A DNA stretch of 64,000 bases from Clostridia bacterium (lineage in GTDB: Bacteria; Bacillota; Clostridia; Lachnospirales; Lachnospiraceae), in NCBI GenBank assembly GCA_910575725.1, contig CAJTFE010000020.1, positions 18,382 to 82,381 on the forward strand, given 5' to 3'. The notes under the pieces were generated by a model. The model had not been told where the DNA came from. It searched no databases and saw nothing but the letters and a program-made list of their open reading frames with translations. A program made the position numbers and the translations under genes. Numbering within the stretch: position 1 is the stretch's first letter; every line of letters starts with the position of its first letter. This document shows positions 7,115 through 15,642 of the stretch, piece after piece.

Positions 7115-10100
7115 ATGGAAAAACATTTTACAGAAGTATTCCCCCCCTTACACATAGAGCAGCCCCTCACCGAACTCCTAGAACAAGTCCGTGTAGAGCG
7201 CGTCACCTCCAACCGGGCCAAAACCCACATCAAAGTCTACCTCACAAGCGGAAAACTAATCCACAAGGAACAAATATTCCATTTAGAGCAGACCTTAAAA
7301 AAACAGCTTTTCGGAAAAAATCCCATAGAGCTCAAGATCATAGAACACTTCCGGCTCTCCAGCCAATACACCCCCCAGAAAGTCCTGGAGCTCTACCGCG
7401 ACAGCATCCTCTTCGAGCTGAGAGCCTACAGCATCCTGGAATTCAACCTCTTCCGGAGAGCCGAGATCACATTTCCAAAAGAAGACCATATGAAGCTGTC
7501 CCTGGAAAAAACCACCTTGGGCCAGGAAGCGGCGGACGAGCTCATCCGGGTGCTCCATAAGATCTTCACCGAGCGCTGCGGCATGAAGCTGGAGATCGAA
7601 GCCGAACTGGTAGACAAAAACCAGGAGCAGGAAGAAAAACGCCGGAAAAGCCAGGAATTTATGGAAAAACAGGCAGCCGCACTGACCGAGCGCATGCACC
7701 AGGCCGAGCAGGATCAGGCAGCCGCGCAGGGAGAGCTCCAGCCAGAAAAAGAAACCGCCGCCCCGGCCGGGAAAGCGGCAGCGGCAAAGACACCCAAAGA
7801 AAAAAAGCCCCGTCCCTCCTTCGGCAAAGACGACTACCCCTACCGCCGCACCCTGCGCAGCGGCGGCAGCAATGGCAAAAGCGCCCGTGCATCCGATCCG
7901 GACGTGCTCTACGGCCGCAGCTTCGAGGACGGCGAACTCACAGAGCTCTGCCAGATCATCGGAGAGATGGGCGAGGTCACTGTCCGCGGACAGGTATCAG
8001 CTCTGGATGAGCGGGAGATCCGCGGCGAAAAAACCATCGTAACCATAACCATAACAGACTACACAGACACCATCCGCGCCAAGCTTTTTATCAAAAACGA
8101 AGATCTCCCAGGTTTTCGTGAAAACGTAAAAAAAGGCGCTTTCGTGCGGATCAAGGGCATAACCGCCATAGACCGCTTTGACAACGAGCTGACCCTAAGC
8201 TCCCTGACAGGCATCAAAAAATCCGCAGATTTTCGGAAGCTTCGGGTGGACAACCACGAACACAAGCGCGTAGAGCTCCACTGCCATACGAAAATGAGCG
8301 ATATGGACGGAGTCTCCGAGGTCAAGGATCTCATCAAGCAGGCAAAGGCCTGGGGCCATAAGGCCATAGCCGTAACAGATCACGGAGTTGTCCAGGCGTA
8401 CCCGGATGCCAGCCACAGTCTGGATAAAGGAGATCCTTTTAAAGTCATTTACGGGCTGGAGGGGTATCTGGTAGACGATTTGAAGGAGATTGTCACAGAC
8501 CCCAGGGGGCAGAGCCTGGATGACCTTTATGTGGTATTCGACATAGAGACCACTGGCTTCAGCGCCGAGCACGATCAGATCATTGAGATTGGAGCGGTAA
8601 AGGTGGAGAAGGGGCAGATTACGGATCGCTTCAGCGCCTTTGTCAATCCTCACACGCCCATTCCCTTTGAGATTGAGAAGCTCACAGGCATTACCGACGA
8701 TATGGTGCTGAAAGAGCCGGATATCGGGGAAGTCCTGCCCCGTTTCCTGGCATTTTGTGAAGGGGCGGTGATGGTGGCTCACAATGCAGATTTTGATATG
8801 AGCTTTATCCGGAAAAACAGCCAGCGCCAGGAGCTTCCCTGCACTTTTACGGTGGTGGATACGGTATCCCTGGCCAGGGTGCTTCTGCCAAACCTCAACC
8901 GTTTTAAGCTGGACACCGTGGCAAAGGCTCTGAATGTGTCCTTAGAAAATCATCACCGGGCCGTGGACGATGCCGGCTGTACCGCAGAGATCTTTGTAAA
9001 ATTTGTGGAAATGCTCAAAGACCGGGATATCCGGGATCTGACCGCAGTCAACCGGATGGGAAGCCTGGACGCCGACGCCATCAAGAAGCTTCCCACCTAC
9101 CATGTAATCATTCTGGCAAAGAATGAGATTGGCCGGGTCAATCTGTACCGTATGGTTTCCTGGTCCCACCTGGACTATTATGCCAAGCGTCCCCGGATAC
9201 CAAAAAGCGTGCTGCAGAAATACCGGGAGGGATTGATCATCGGGTCTGCCTGCGAGGCCGGAGAGCTTTACCAGGCTCTCGTGCGCTCGGCTCCGGAAGA
9301 AGAGATTGCCAGACTGGTGAATTTCTATGATTATCTGGAAATCCAGCCTCTTGGAAATAACGAATTCATGCTCCGGGGAGAGCGGCCTGTCTTCGAGTCC
9401 ATGGAGGATCTGATCCGCCTTAATAAGCGGATCGTAAGTCTGGGAGAGCAGTTCGGGAAAATGGTGGCAGCCACCTGTGACGTGCATTTTTTGAATCCCG
9501 AGGATGAGGTGTACCGGCGGATCATCATGGCCGGCAAGGGGTTCAAGGATGCAGATAACCAGGCTCCGCTTTACCTGCGGACCACGGAGGAAATGCTTTC
9601 CGAGTTTGAATACCTGGGAAGCGATAAGGCGGAGGAGGTGGTTATCACAAACCCCAACCGCATCGCCGATATGATTGAATACATTTCCCCGGTGCGGCCG
9701 GACAAGTGTCCCCCGGTGATTGAGAATTCCGATCAGACCCTTCGGGATATCTGCTACGAGAAGGCTCATTCCATCTATGGAGAAGAGCTGCCGAAGATGG
9801 TAACGGATCGGCTGGAGAAGGAGCTTCACTCCATTATCTCCAATGGCTTTGCGGTAATGTACATTATTGCCCAGAAGCTGGTGTGGAAGTCTAATGAGGA
9901 CGGATATCTGGTGGGCTCCCGCGGTTCCGTGGGTTCCTCCTTTGTAGCTACCATGGCCGGAATTACGGAGGTCAATCCTCTGCCGCCCCATTATTACTGC
10001 TCCGAATGCCACTACAGTGATTTCGATTCTGACGAAGTCCGGAAGTACGCCGGAGCCGCCGGCTGCGATATGCCGGATAAAAGCTGTCCGAAGTGCGGCG

Positions 10101-11602
10101 CGCCTCTTAAGAAGGAGGGCTTCGACATTCCCTTTGAGACCTTCCTGGGATTTAAGGGGGACAAGGAGCCGGACATTGACCTGAACTTTTCCGGCGATTA
10201 CCAGTCCAAGGCCCATAAGTATACGGAGGTTATCTTTGGAACGGGACAGACCTTCCGGGCCGGGACGATTGCGACTCTGGCGGATAAGACGGCCTTTGGC
10301 TATGTAAAGAATTATTTTGAAGAGCACGGAACCCATAAGCGCAACTGTGAGATTGACCGGATCGTCCAGGGCTGCGTGGGCGTGCGGCGTTCTACGGGAC
10401 AGCATCCCGGCGGCATTGTGGTGCTGCCTCATGGGGAGGAGATACATTCCTTTACGCCGGTGCAGCATCCGGCAAATGATATGACCACAGACATTATTAC
10501 CACACATTTTGACTATCACTCCATCGATCATAACCTGTTGAAGCTTGACATTCTGGGACACGATGATCCCACCATGATCCGTATGCTGGAGGATTTGACG
10601 GGACTGGACGCCCGGACGATTCCCCTGGACGATCCGGGAGTTATGTCTCTGTTTAAGAGTACGGAGGCTCTTGGAATTACGCCGGAGGATATCGGGGGCT
10701 GCCCTCTGGGCTGTCTTGGCATACCAGAGTTTGGCACAGACTTTGTAATTCAGATGGTGGTAGACGCCAAGCCCCAGTCTTTTTCGGATCTGGTGCGGAT
10801 TTCCGGCCTATCCCACGGTACGGATGTGTGGCTTAATAATGCCCAGCGGTTTATCAAGGAGGGGAAGGCTACCATTTCCACGGCCATTTGTACCCGTGAC
10901 GATATTATGCTGTATCTCATCAATACAGGAGTGGAGCCCAGCCTTTCCTTTACCATTATGGAGAGTGTGCGGAAAGGCAAGGGCTTAAAGCCGGAGTGGA
11001 TTGAGGCTATGAAGGCGGAGGGTGTGGAGGACTGGTATATTGAATCCTGTACCCTTATCAAATACATGTTCCCCAAGGCCCATGCGGCGGCTTACGTTAT
11101 GATGGCCTGGAGAATTGCCTACTGTAAGATTAATTATCCGCTGGCCTACTATGCGGCGTATTTCAGCATCCGGGCTTCGGCCTTCAGCTATGAGCTGATG
11201 TGCCAGGGGAAGGAGCGGCTGGCTTACTATATGGCGGATTACAAGCGCAGAAGCGATCAGCTCTCCAAAAAAGAGCAGGATACCATGAAGGATATGCACA
11301 TTGTCCAGGAGATGTATGCCCGGGGCTTTGAATTCTGGCCCCTTGACATTTTCCGGGCCAAGGCGGACAAGTTCCAGATCATTGACGGGAAGCTGATGCC
11401 CTCCTTAAGTACCATTGAAGGAATGGGCGACAAGGCGGCGGAGCAGCTCTGTGAAGCGGCCAAGGACGGCCCGTTCTTATCCAAGGACGATCTGCGGCAG
11501 CGGAGCAAGATCTCCAAGAGCCTGGTTGATCTCATGGGGGACCTGGGGCTTCTGGGGGATCTGCCGGAGTCGAATCAGCTGTCGCTGTTTGATTTTGTGT
11601 GA
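7115..11602 (+). CDS. polC: DNA polymerase III alpha subunit, PolC type
   Basis: The replicative polymerase of low-GC Gram-positives, 1495 aa. Domains in order: N-terminal tau-binding region; an alanine/lysine-rich linker near 175-265; OB fold (VTVRGQVSALDEREIRG, near 290); PHP domain (ELHCHTKMSDMDGV, near 390) split by a DEDDh proofreading exonuclease (VVFDIETTGFSAEHDQIIEIG near 475, HNADFDMSFI, HHRAVDDA); polymerase core with GSRGSVGSSFVATMAG and PDIDLNFSGDYQ; a zinc site formed by CSEC and CPKC; and a C-terminal helix-hairpin-helix region. Start ATG 7115 has only a weak AGGAG. Base composition changes sharply inside the gene near 8350 (see findings). Confidence 0.97.
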   Translation: MEKHFTEVFPPLHIEQPLTELLEQVRVERVTSNRAKTHIKVYLTSGKLIHKEQIFHLEQTLKKQLFGKNPIELKIIEHFRLSSQYTPQKVLELYRDSILFELRAYSILEFNLFRRAEITFPKEDHMKLSLEKTTLGQEAADELIRVLHKIFTERCGMKLEIEAELVDKNQEQEEKRRKSQEFMEKQAAALTERMHQAEQDQAAAQGELQPEKETAAPAGKAAAAKTPKEKKPRPSFGKDDYPYRRTLRSGGSNGKSARASDPDVLYGRSFEDGELTELCQIIGEMGEVTVRGQVSALDEREIRGEKTIVTITITDYTDTIRAKLFIKNEDLPGFRENVKKGAFVRIKGITAIDRFDNELTLSSLTGIKKSADFRKLRVDNHEHKRVELHCHTKMSDMDGVSEVKDLIKQAKAWGHKAIAVTDHGVVQAYPDASHSLDKGDPFKVIYGLEGYLVDDLKEIVTDPRGQSLDDLYVVFDIETTGFSAEHDQIIEIGAVKVEKGQITDRFSAFVNPHTPIPFEIEKLTGITDDMVLKEPDIGEVLPRFLAFCEGAVMVAHNADFDMSFIRKNSQRQELPCTFTVVDTVSLARVLLPNLNRFKLDTVAKALNVSLENHHRAVDDAGCTAEIFVKFVEMLKDRDIRDLTAVNRMGSLDADAIKKLPTYHVIILAKNEIGRVNLYRMVSWSHLDYYAKRPRIPKSVLQKYREGLIIGSACEAGELYQALVRSAPEEEIARLVNFYDYLEIQPLGNNEFMLRGERPVFESMEDLIRLNKRIVSLGEQFGKMVAATCDVHFLNPEDEVYRRIIMAGKGFKDADNQAPLYLRTTEEMLSEFEYLGSDKAEEVVITNPNRIADMIEYISPVRPDKCPPVIENSDQTLRDICYEKAHSIYGEELPKMVTDRLEKELHSIISNGFAVMYIIAQKLVWKSNEDGYLVGSRGSVGSSFVATMAGITEVNPLPPHYYCSECHYSDFDSDEVRKYAGAAGCDMPDKSCPKCGAPLKKEGFDIPFETFLGFKGDKEPDIDLNFSGDYQSKAHKYTEVIFGTGQTFRAGTIATLADKTAFGYVKNYFEEHGTHKRNCEIDRIVQGCVGVRRSTGQHPGGIVVLPHGEEIHSFTPVQHPANDMTTDIITTHFDYHSIDHNLLKLDILGHDDPTMIRMLEDLTGLDARTIPLDDPGVMSLFKSTEALGITPEDIGGCPLGCLGIPEFGTDFVIQMVVDAKPQSFSDLVRISGLSHGTDVWLNNAQRFIKEGKATISTAICTRDDIMLYLINTGVEPSLSFTIMESVRKGKGLKPEWIEAMKAEGVEDWYIESCTLIKYMFPKAHAAAYVMMAWRIAYCKINYPLAYYAAYFSIRASAFSYELMCQGKERLAYYMADYKRRSDQLSKKEQDTMKDMHIVQEMYARGFEFWPLDIFRAKADKFQIIDGKLMPSLSTIEGMGDKAAEQLCEAAKDGPFLSKDDLRQRSKISKSLVDLMGDLGLLGDLPESNQLSLFDFV

Positions 11603-11622
11603 GGCAGTTTTGACAGAAAGCC

Positions 11623-11651
11623 TTTACACCTTTGCGGATGATTGGTATAAT
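11623..11651 (+). promoter_or_regulatory. Strong promoter of the 49-aa ORF
   Basis: TTTACA (11623-11628), 17-base spacer, TATAAT (11646-11651) preceded by TGG, an extended -10. It starts transcription about 35 bases before the ORF at 11694. Confidence 0.7.
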
Positions 11652-11693
11652 AGAATTACCATAGAGACGGCGCTACAGAAAGCAGGTGATGAT

Positions 11694-11843
11694 ATGCCGA
11701 CGAATGCGGAAGTGATTGAGAGTTTGGCAAGAAAGCTGGAAAGAGTACGGATTTTAAATGATTTGAAGGAATGTCGGACATTAGAAGAATATCAAGAGCT
11801 GACAAAAAAATACGAAGCTTTATGTAATGACGATAAAGCATAG
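11694..11843 (+). CDS. Small helical protein, 49 aa, unknown function
   Basis: The ORF opens MPTNAEVIESLARKLERVRI and ends YEALCNDDKA. It is predicted to be almost entirely alpha-helical and charged, with no signal peptide or membrane segment. I do not recognise the family. It is likely real: it has its own extended -10 promoter (11623-11651), an AGCAGGTG ribosome site seven bases before the ATG and a terminator 26 bases past the stop, so it forms a complete one-gene transcription unit between polC and the Liv operon. Confidence 0.6.
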   Translation: MPTNAEVIESLARKLERVRILNDLKECRTLEEYQELTKKYEALCNDDKA

Positions 11844-11868
11844 GAATTCAAATAAGCTTATTCGTGGA

Positions 11869-11914
11869 AGAGATGCAGAATTTCTCAATGGGAGAGGTTT
11901 TGCATCTCTTTTTA
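11869..11914 (+). terminator. Intrinsic terminator of the 49-aa ORF
   Basis: AGAGATGCA pairs with TGCATCTCT, followed by TTTTT; an inner TTTCTC/GGGAGA pairing extends the stem. Confidence 0.85.
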
Positions 11915-11958
11915 TGTACAGCCGCAGAGGAAACTTCCGGATTTCCCTAGATTTTTTC

Positions 11959-11987
11959 TTGAATTATTTCCGTAAACATGGTATACT
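11959..11987 (+). promoter_or_regulatory. Promoter of the Liv operon leader
   Basis: TTGAAT (11959-11964), 17 bases, TATACT (11982-11987) with a TGG extension. Transcription would begin near 11995, leaving a leader of about 320 nt that contains elements B2 and A2. Confidence 0.65.
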
Positions 11988-12062
11988 AAAGCCCGTATTA
12001 AAATTTGCGTACAAATGTCTTTGACACGCGTACAAAAAGCAAGGTTCCGGCCGGTATCCAGA

Positions 12063-12180
12063 AGGATATTGCGGAATGGAAACAGTGATATCCCTCACAG
12101 TGCACAAATTGATCTGCAGAGGCACAGGCTTGCTGCTGGAAGATGATTTTATACAGTGTACGGCTGGAATATTACGGAAC
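12063..12180 (+). promoter_or_regulatory. Element B, copy 2
   Basis: A first hairpin GGATATTGC...GTGATATCC (12063-12093) encloses GGAATGGAAACA. A second begins CCCTCACAGTGCACAAATTG and closes through CTGCTGGAAGATGATTTT and CAGTGTA. The tail ATTACGGAACT (12170-12180) matches copies 1 and 3, but here it runs into element A2 and not a ribosome site. Confidence 0.55.
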
Positions 12181-12193
12181 TTTTAATTTAGAC

Positions 12194-12290
12194 GGTAAAT
12201 CCGCAAAGGCGCACGAGAGGAACATAAAAGTTTCTCTCCTAACCGGTGTGGCGAAGCGGTTTTACCCTTTCGTGCAGTCGCACAGAGACT
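12194..12290 (+). promoter_or_regulatory. Element A, copy 2: pseudoknotted leader before the Liv binding protein
   Basis: GGTAAATCCGC (12194-12204) pairs with GCGGTTTTACC (12256-12266) with one mismatch. AAAGGC then GCACGA (12211-12216) can pair with TCGTGC (12270-12275) beyond the stem. GTGCAGTCGCAC (12272-12283) is a competing local hairpin over the same strand. Stem bases differ from copy 1 while pairing is kept. It lies 23 bases before the start at 12313. Confidence 0.6.
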
Positions 12291-12312
12291 TAAAATAGGA
12301 GGATGATGAGTT

Positions 12313-13527
12313 ATGAAAAAGCGTGTATTAGCAATTGCACTGGTAACCGCTCTGGCGGGTTCCATGCTGGCAGGCTGCGGAAGTAAGAGCAGCGGTGACG
12401 GAGCGGGAACAGAAGCGCCTGCAGCGGCAGACGGTGCAAAGGTAGTAAAAATCGGCGTATACGAGCCGGCGTCCGGAGACAACGGCGCGGGCGGCAAGCA
12501 GGAAGTGCTTGGTATGCAGTATGCCAACCATGTAACGCCTACCGTTGAGATCGGCGGAGAGGAGTATACCGTGCAGCTGGAGATTGTGGACAATGAGTCT
12601 TCCAACGACAAGGGCCCTTCAGCAGCTTCCACACTGGTAAGCGCGGGCGTGTCGATTGCACTGGGCTCCTACGGTTCCGGCGTGTCGATTGCTGCTTCCG
12701 ATGTATTCAAGGAGGCGGGCATTCCGGCCATGGGCGTTACCTGCACCAACCCCCAGGTTACGGAGGGCAATACCCATTACTTCCGTATCTGTTTCCTGGA
12801 TCCCTTCCAGGGCACCGTACTTGCCAACTTTGCAAGTGAGAACTTCTCCGCAAAGAAGGCGTACATTTTAACAAAGCTTGGCGACGATTACTCCACAGGA
12901 CTTGGCTACTACTTCAAGGAGGCCTTCACAGGCCTTGGCGGCGAGGTGGTTGAGGAAACCTTCCAGGAGGGCAACAGCGACTTTACTTCTTATGTAACCT
13001 CTGCAAAGAACGCAGGCGCAGACGTATTCTTCGCTCCCGTATCCACCGAGGCGGCGGCGCTGATCATCGAGCAGGCGGCGGCACAGGGAATGACTATTCC
13101 TATGATGGCCGGCGATACATGGGATTCCAACGTTATCTTGAATGCTGCAAAGGGCAAGGATGTAGAGATCTATGTTACAACCTTTTACCAAGAGGGAGGC
13201 AATGAAGAGTTCGACAGCGGTATCAAGGAATGGATTAACGGTGATTCCACGGCAAAGGCAAATAACGGCGGAGACGATACCGTAGCAGCCGTAACCGCTA
13301 TGGGCTATGACGCTTACTATGTGGCTCTTGAAGCGTTAAAGGCAGCAGGATCCACGGATCCGGCGGCAGTCAATGAGGCTCTCTGGGATGTCAGTTACAC
13401 AGGTGTAACCGGAAAGATCGAATTTGACGATGTGAACGGAGATGCCCTTCGCGACACCGCATATGTAAAATGTGCCAATACGGAGTCCGGAGCATGGGAT
13501 TTCGTGGCTGAGCAGGGCGTAAACTAA
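12313..13527 (+). CDS. livK: Branched-chain amino acid ABC transporter, substrate-binding lipoprotein
   Basis: The extracellular periplasmic-binding-protein type I receptor of a Liv importer. It is 404 aa with a lipoprotein signal ending LAGC (Cys22), then a serine/glycine linker. The mature start VVKIGVYEPASGDNGAGGKQ and the internal GSYGSGVSIAASDVFKEAGI and YDAYYVALEALKAAG are typical of Leu/Ile/Val-binding proteins. The start follows AGGAGG. It is first in a five-gene operon and is separated from the permeases by a hairpin (13542) that probably keeps its expression higher. The leader carries elements B2 and A2. The substrate is inferred from the family and could include other amino acids or amides. 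Confidence 0.92.
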   Translation: MKKRVLAIALVTALAGSMLAGCGSKSSGDGAGTEAPAAADGAKVVKIGVYEPASGDNGAGGKQEVLGMQYANHVTPTVEIGGEEYTVQLEIVDNESSNDKGPSAASTLVSAGVSIALGSYGSGVSIAASDVFKEAGIPAMGVTCTNPQVTEGNTHYFRICFLDPFQGTVLANFASENFSAKKAYILTKLGDDYSTGLGYYFKEAFTGLGGEVVEETFQEGNSDFTSYVTSAKNAGADVFFAPVSTEAAALIIEQAAAQGMTIPMMAGDTWDSNVILNAAKGKDVEIYVTTFYQEGGNEEFDSGIKEWINGDSTAKANNGGDDTVAAVTAMGYDAYYVALEALKAAGSTDPAAVNEALWDVSYTGVTGKIEFDDVNGDALRDTAYVKCANTESGAWDFVAEQGVN

Positions 13528-13541
13528 GAGCAGTAACGAAT

Positions 13542-13582
13542 AAGAATGGCGGAAGGCTCTTGTGCCCTTCCGCCATATTCTT
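13542..13582 (+). terminator. Partial terminator between binding protein and permease genes
   Basis: AAGAATGGCGGAAGG pairs with CCTTCCGCCATATTCTT, 15 bases past the stop. A weak T run (GGGTTTTTG) lies seven bases further. Probably allows read-through to the permeases. Confidence 0.6.
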
Positions 13583-13655
13583 GTCTGGGTTTTTGCTCCC
13601 ATCTTCCTGATTATTTCATGATACATACATTGTAAAAAAGACTTGGAGGCTTTTT

Positions 13656-14540
13656 ATGGATTGGATAAGTAGAAACCTGCCCTATCTCATGGCAGGAATT
13701 TCAGTGGGCGGTCAGTATGCCTTGATTGCCATCGGCTATACCATGGTCTACGGCATTCTGCGTCTGATTAACTTCGCTCACGGCGATATTTTTATGGTGG
13801 CAGGTCTGATTATGGTTTATTCCACCACCGTCATGCCTATCTACATAGCAATTCCTTTAATGATAGTAGTCACGGTTATCTTAGGCTTTCTGGTGGAGCG
13901 TGCGGCCTACAAGCCCCTTCGGAACGCTCCCCGTATGTCGATTATGATTTCTGCCATCGGCGTTTCCTATCTCCTGCAGAATCTGGCGCTGTATGTGACA
14001 GGCGGACTGTCCCAGCAGTATCCGGCAATTCCCTGGATCAACGATACAGTGACGGTGTTCGGCGCCACCACAAAGAGGGTGACGATTATTACCCCTATAC
14101 TGACAATTATTCTGGTGCTGCTTCTGGTTGCACTGATCAAGCGTACCAAGATCGGCATGGCCATGCGTGCGGCCTCCAGGGACTTTGAGACCTCCCAGCT
14201 TATGGGAATTAAGATCAATTCCGTGATCAGTTTTACCTTTATCATCGGAACCTTTCTGGCGGCTATCGGAAGCCTTCTGTTTTTCACCAACTACACAGGC
14301 GTGACTCCTACGGCGGGAGCTATGCCGGGGCTGAAGGCGTTTGTGGCGGCCGTGTTTGGGGGAATCGGTTCGATACCCGGAGCCGTGATTGGCGCATTTA
14401 TCATTGGTATCTGTGAAAACATTATCAAGGGTCTGGGCTGGACGACCTTTTCCGATGCCTTTACCTTTGCGCTGCTGATTGTCATTCTGATCGCCAAGCC
14501 TACGGGGCTTTTCGGCGAGAAGGTAACGGATAAAGTATAA
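13656..14540 (+). CDS. livH: Branched-chain amino acid ABC transporter permease LivH
   Basis: First transmembrane subunit of the Liv importer, 294 aa with about eight hydrophobic segments. It shows the family signatures GGQYALIAIGYTMVYGILRLINFAHGD near the N-terminus (residues 17-40) and GLKAFVAAVFGGIGSIPGA near 225. AMRAASRDFETSQLMGI is the cytoplasmic coupling loop that contacts the ATPases. An ACTTGGAGGC ribosome site precedes ATG 13656. livM follows after 13 bases. Confidence 0.95.
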   Translation: MDWISRNLPYLMAGISVGGQYALIAIGYTMVYGILRLINFAHGDIFMVAGLIMVYSTTVMPIYIAIPLMIVVTVILGFLVERAAYKPLRNAPRMSIMISAIGVSYLLQNLALYVTGGLSQQYPAIPWINDTVTVFGATTKRVTIITPILTIILVLLLVALIKRTKIGMAMRAASRDFETSQLMGIKINSVISFTFIIGTFLAAIGSLLFFTNYTGVTPTAGAMPGLKAFVAAVFGGIGSIPGAVIGAFIIGICENIIKGLGWTTFSDAFTFALLIVILIAKPTGLFGEKVTDKV

Positions 14541-14553
14541 GGAGGCGTTCAAA

Positions 14554-15642
14554 ATGAGTACAAAGAAAAAAACTGCATGGAACGCAGGCCTTATAGCGGC
14601 GCTGCTGATTCTGCTTTTTTTACTGGAGCAGACACTGCCTTCCAGTTCTATGCTTTTTACCGTATTAAAAAAAGGCGCCATCTATGCATTGGTAGCCGTT
14701 TCCATGAACCTGCTGAACGGATTTACCGGATTGTTTTCCTTAGGGCAGGCTGGTTTTATGCTTCTGGGAGCTTACACCTACGCCATTCTGACGATTCCGG
14801 TGGAATCCAGGAACAGTGTGTACCAGTACTTTGACGGGGGAATTATCCAGTTCACCCTGCCGGTGCCCATTGCACTGATTGCAGGAGGAATTCTGGCGGC
14901 TGTATTTGCCTATCTCATCGGACTTCCGGTGCTCCGTCTGAAAAGTGATTATCTGGCCATTGCGACGTTGGGCTTTGCGGAGATTATCCGTGCGGTGTTC
15001 CAGTGGGATAAGCTGGGCCCGATTACCAACGGCTCCAACCTGCTGCGGAACTTCCCCTCCTTCCGCTCGGTCATTTTCCCCTTCGTGGTGTCCGGCATCT
15101 GCATTGCACTTATTGTAATGCTGATCAATTCCACCTACGGCCGTGCCTTTAAGGCTATCAGGGATGATGAGATTGCGGCGGAGGCCATGGGGATCAACCT
15201 GGCCCATCATAAGCGTCTTGCTTTTGTGATCAGTTCCTTTTTCGCAGGCATTTCCGGAGGGCTTTTGGCCATGTATCAGACGACCATCCAGGCGTCCATG
15301 TTTAAGTCGGCTATGACTTATGAGATTCTGCTGATTGTGGTTATCGGCGGCATCGGCTCGGTGACGGGAAGCTGCATCAGCTCTTTCCTGTTCATTGCCT
15401 GTTCCGAGTGGTGGCTGCGTTTCCTGGATAATGAGAACCTTTACATCGGCGGCTTCCATGTGCCGCTTCTGCGCCCCGGCTTCCGAAAGGTGGTATTTGC
15501 CATTGTGATTATGGCGGTGGTGCTGTTCTACAGGCAGGGCATCATGGGAACCAAGGAGTTCTCCATAGAAGGAATCTTCAATTTCTTCAAGAGGAAATCA
15601 GGCGGAAAAAAGGAAAAGAAGGGAGGAACCTCCCATGAGTAA
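14554..15642 (+). CDS. livM: Branched-chain amino acid ABC transporter permease LivM
   Basis: Second transmembrane subunit, 362 aa with about nine or ten hydrophobic segments. Signatures: MNLLNGFTGLFSLGQAGFML near residue 50, PVLRLKSDYLAIATLGFAEI near 130, and the coupling loop GRAFKAIRDDEIAAEAMGIN near 195. The C-terminus is long and lysine-rich (RKSGGKKEKKGG). An AAGGAGGCG site precedes ATG 14554. The last codons overlap livG by eight bases, which implies translational coupling. Confidence 0.95.
   Translation: MSTKKKTAWNAGLIAALLILLFLLEQTLPSSSMLFTVLKKGAIYALVAVSMNLLNGFTGLFSLGQAGFMLLGAYTYAILTIPVESRNSVYQYFDGGIIQFTLPVPIALIAGGILAAVFAYLIGLPVLRLKSDYLAIATLGFAEIIRAVFQWDKLGPITNGSNLLRNFPSFRSVIFPFVVSGICIALIVMLINSTYGRAFKAIRDDEIAAEAMGINLAHHKRLAFVISSFFAGISGGLLAMYQTTIQASMFKSAMTYEILLIVVIGGIGSVTGSCISSFLFIACSEWWLRFLDNENLYIGGFHVPLLRPGFRKVVFAIVIMAVVLFYRQGIMGTKEFSIEGIFNFFKRKSGGKKEKKGGTSHE

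Noticed and set aside
8942..10561. A 539-codon open frame on the reverse strand across polC
   Set aside because: It lies fully inside the conserved PolC coding sequence, has no ribosome site or recognisable protein motifs, and is explained by G-rich codon bias of the real gene.
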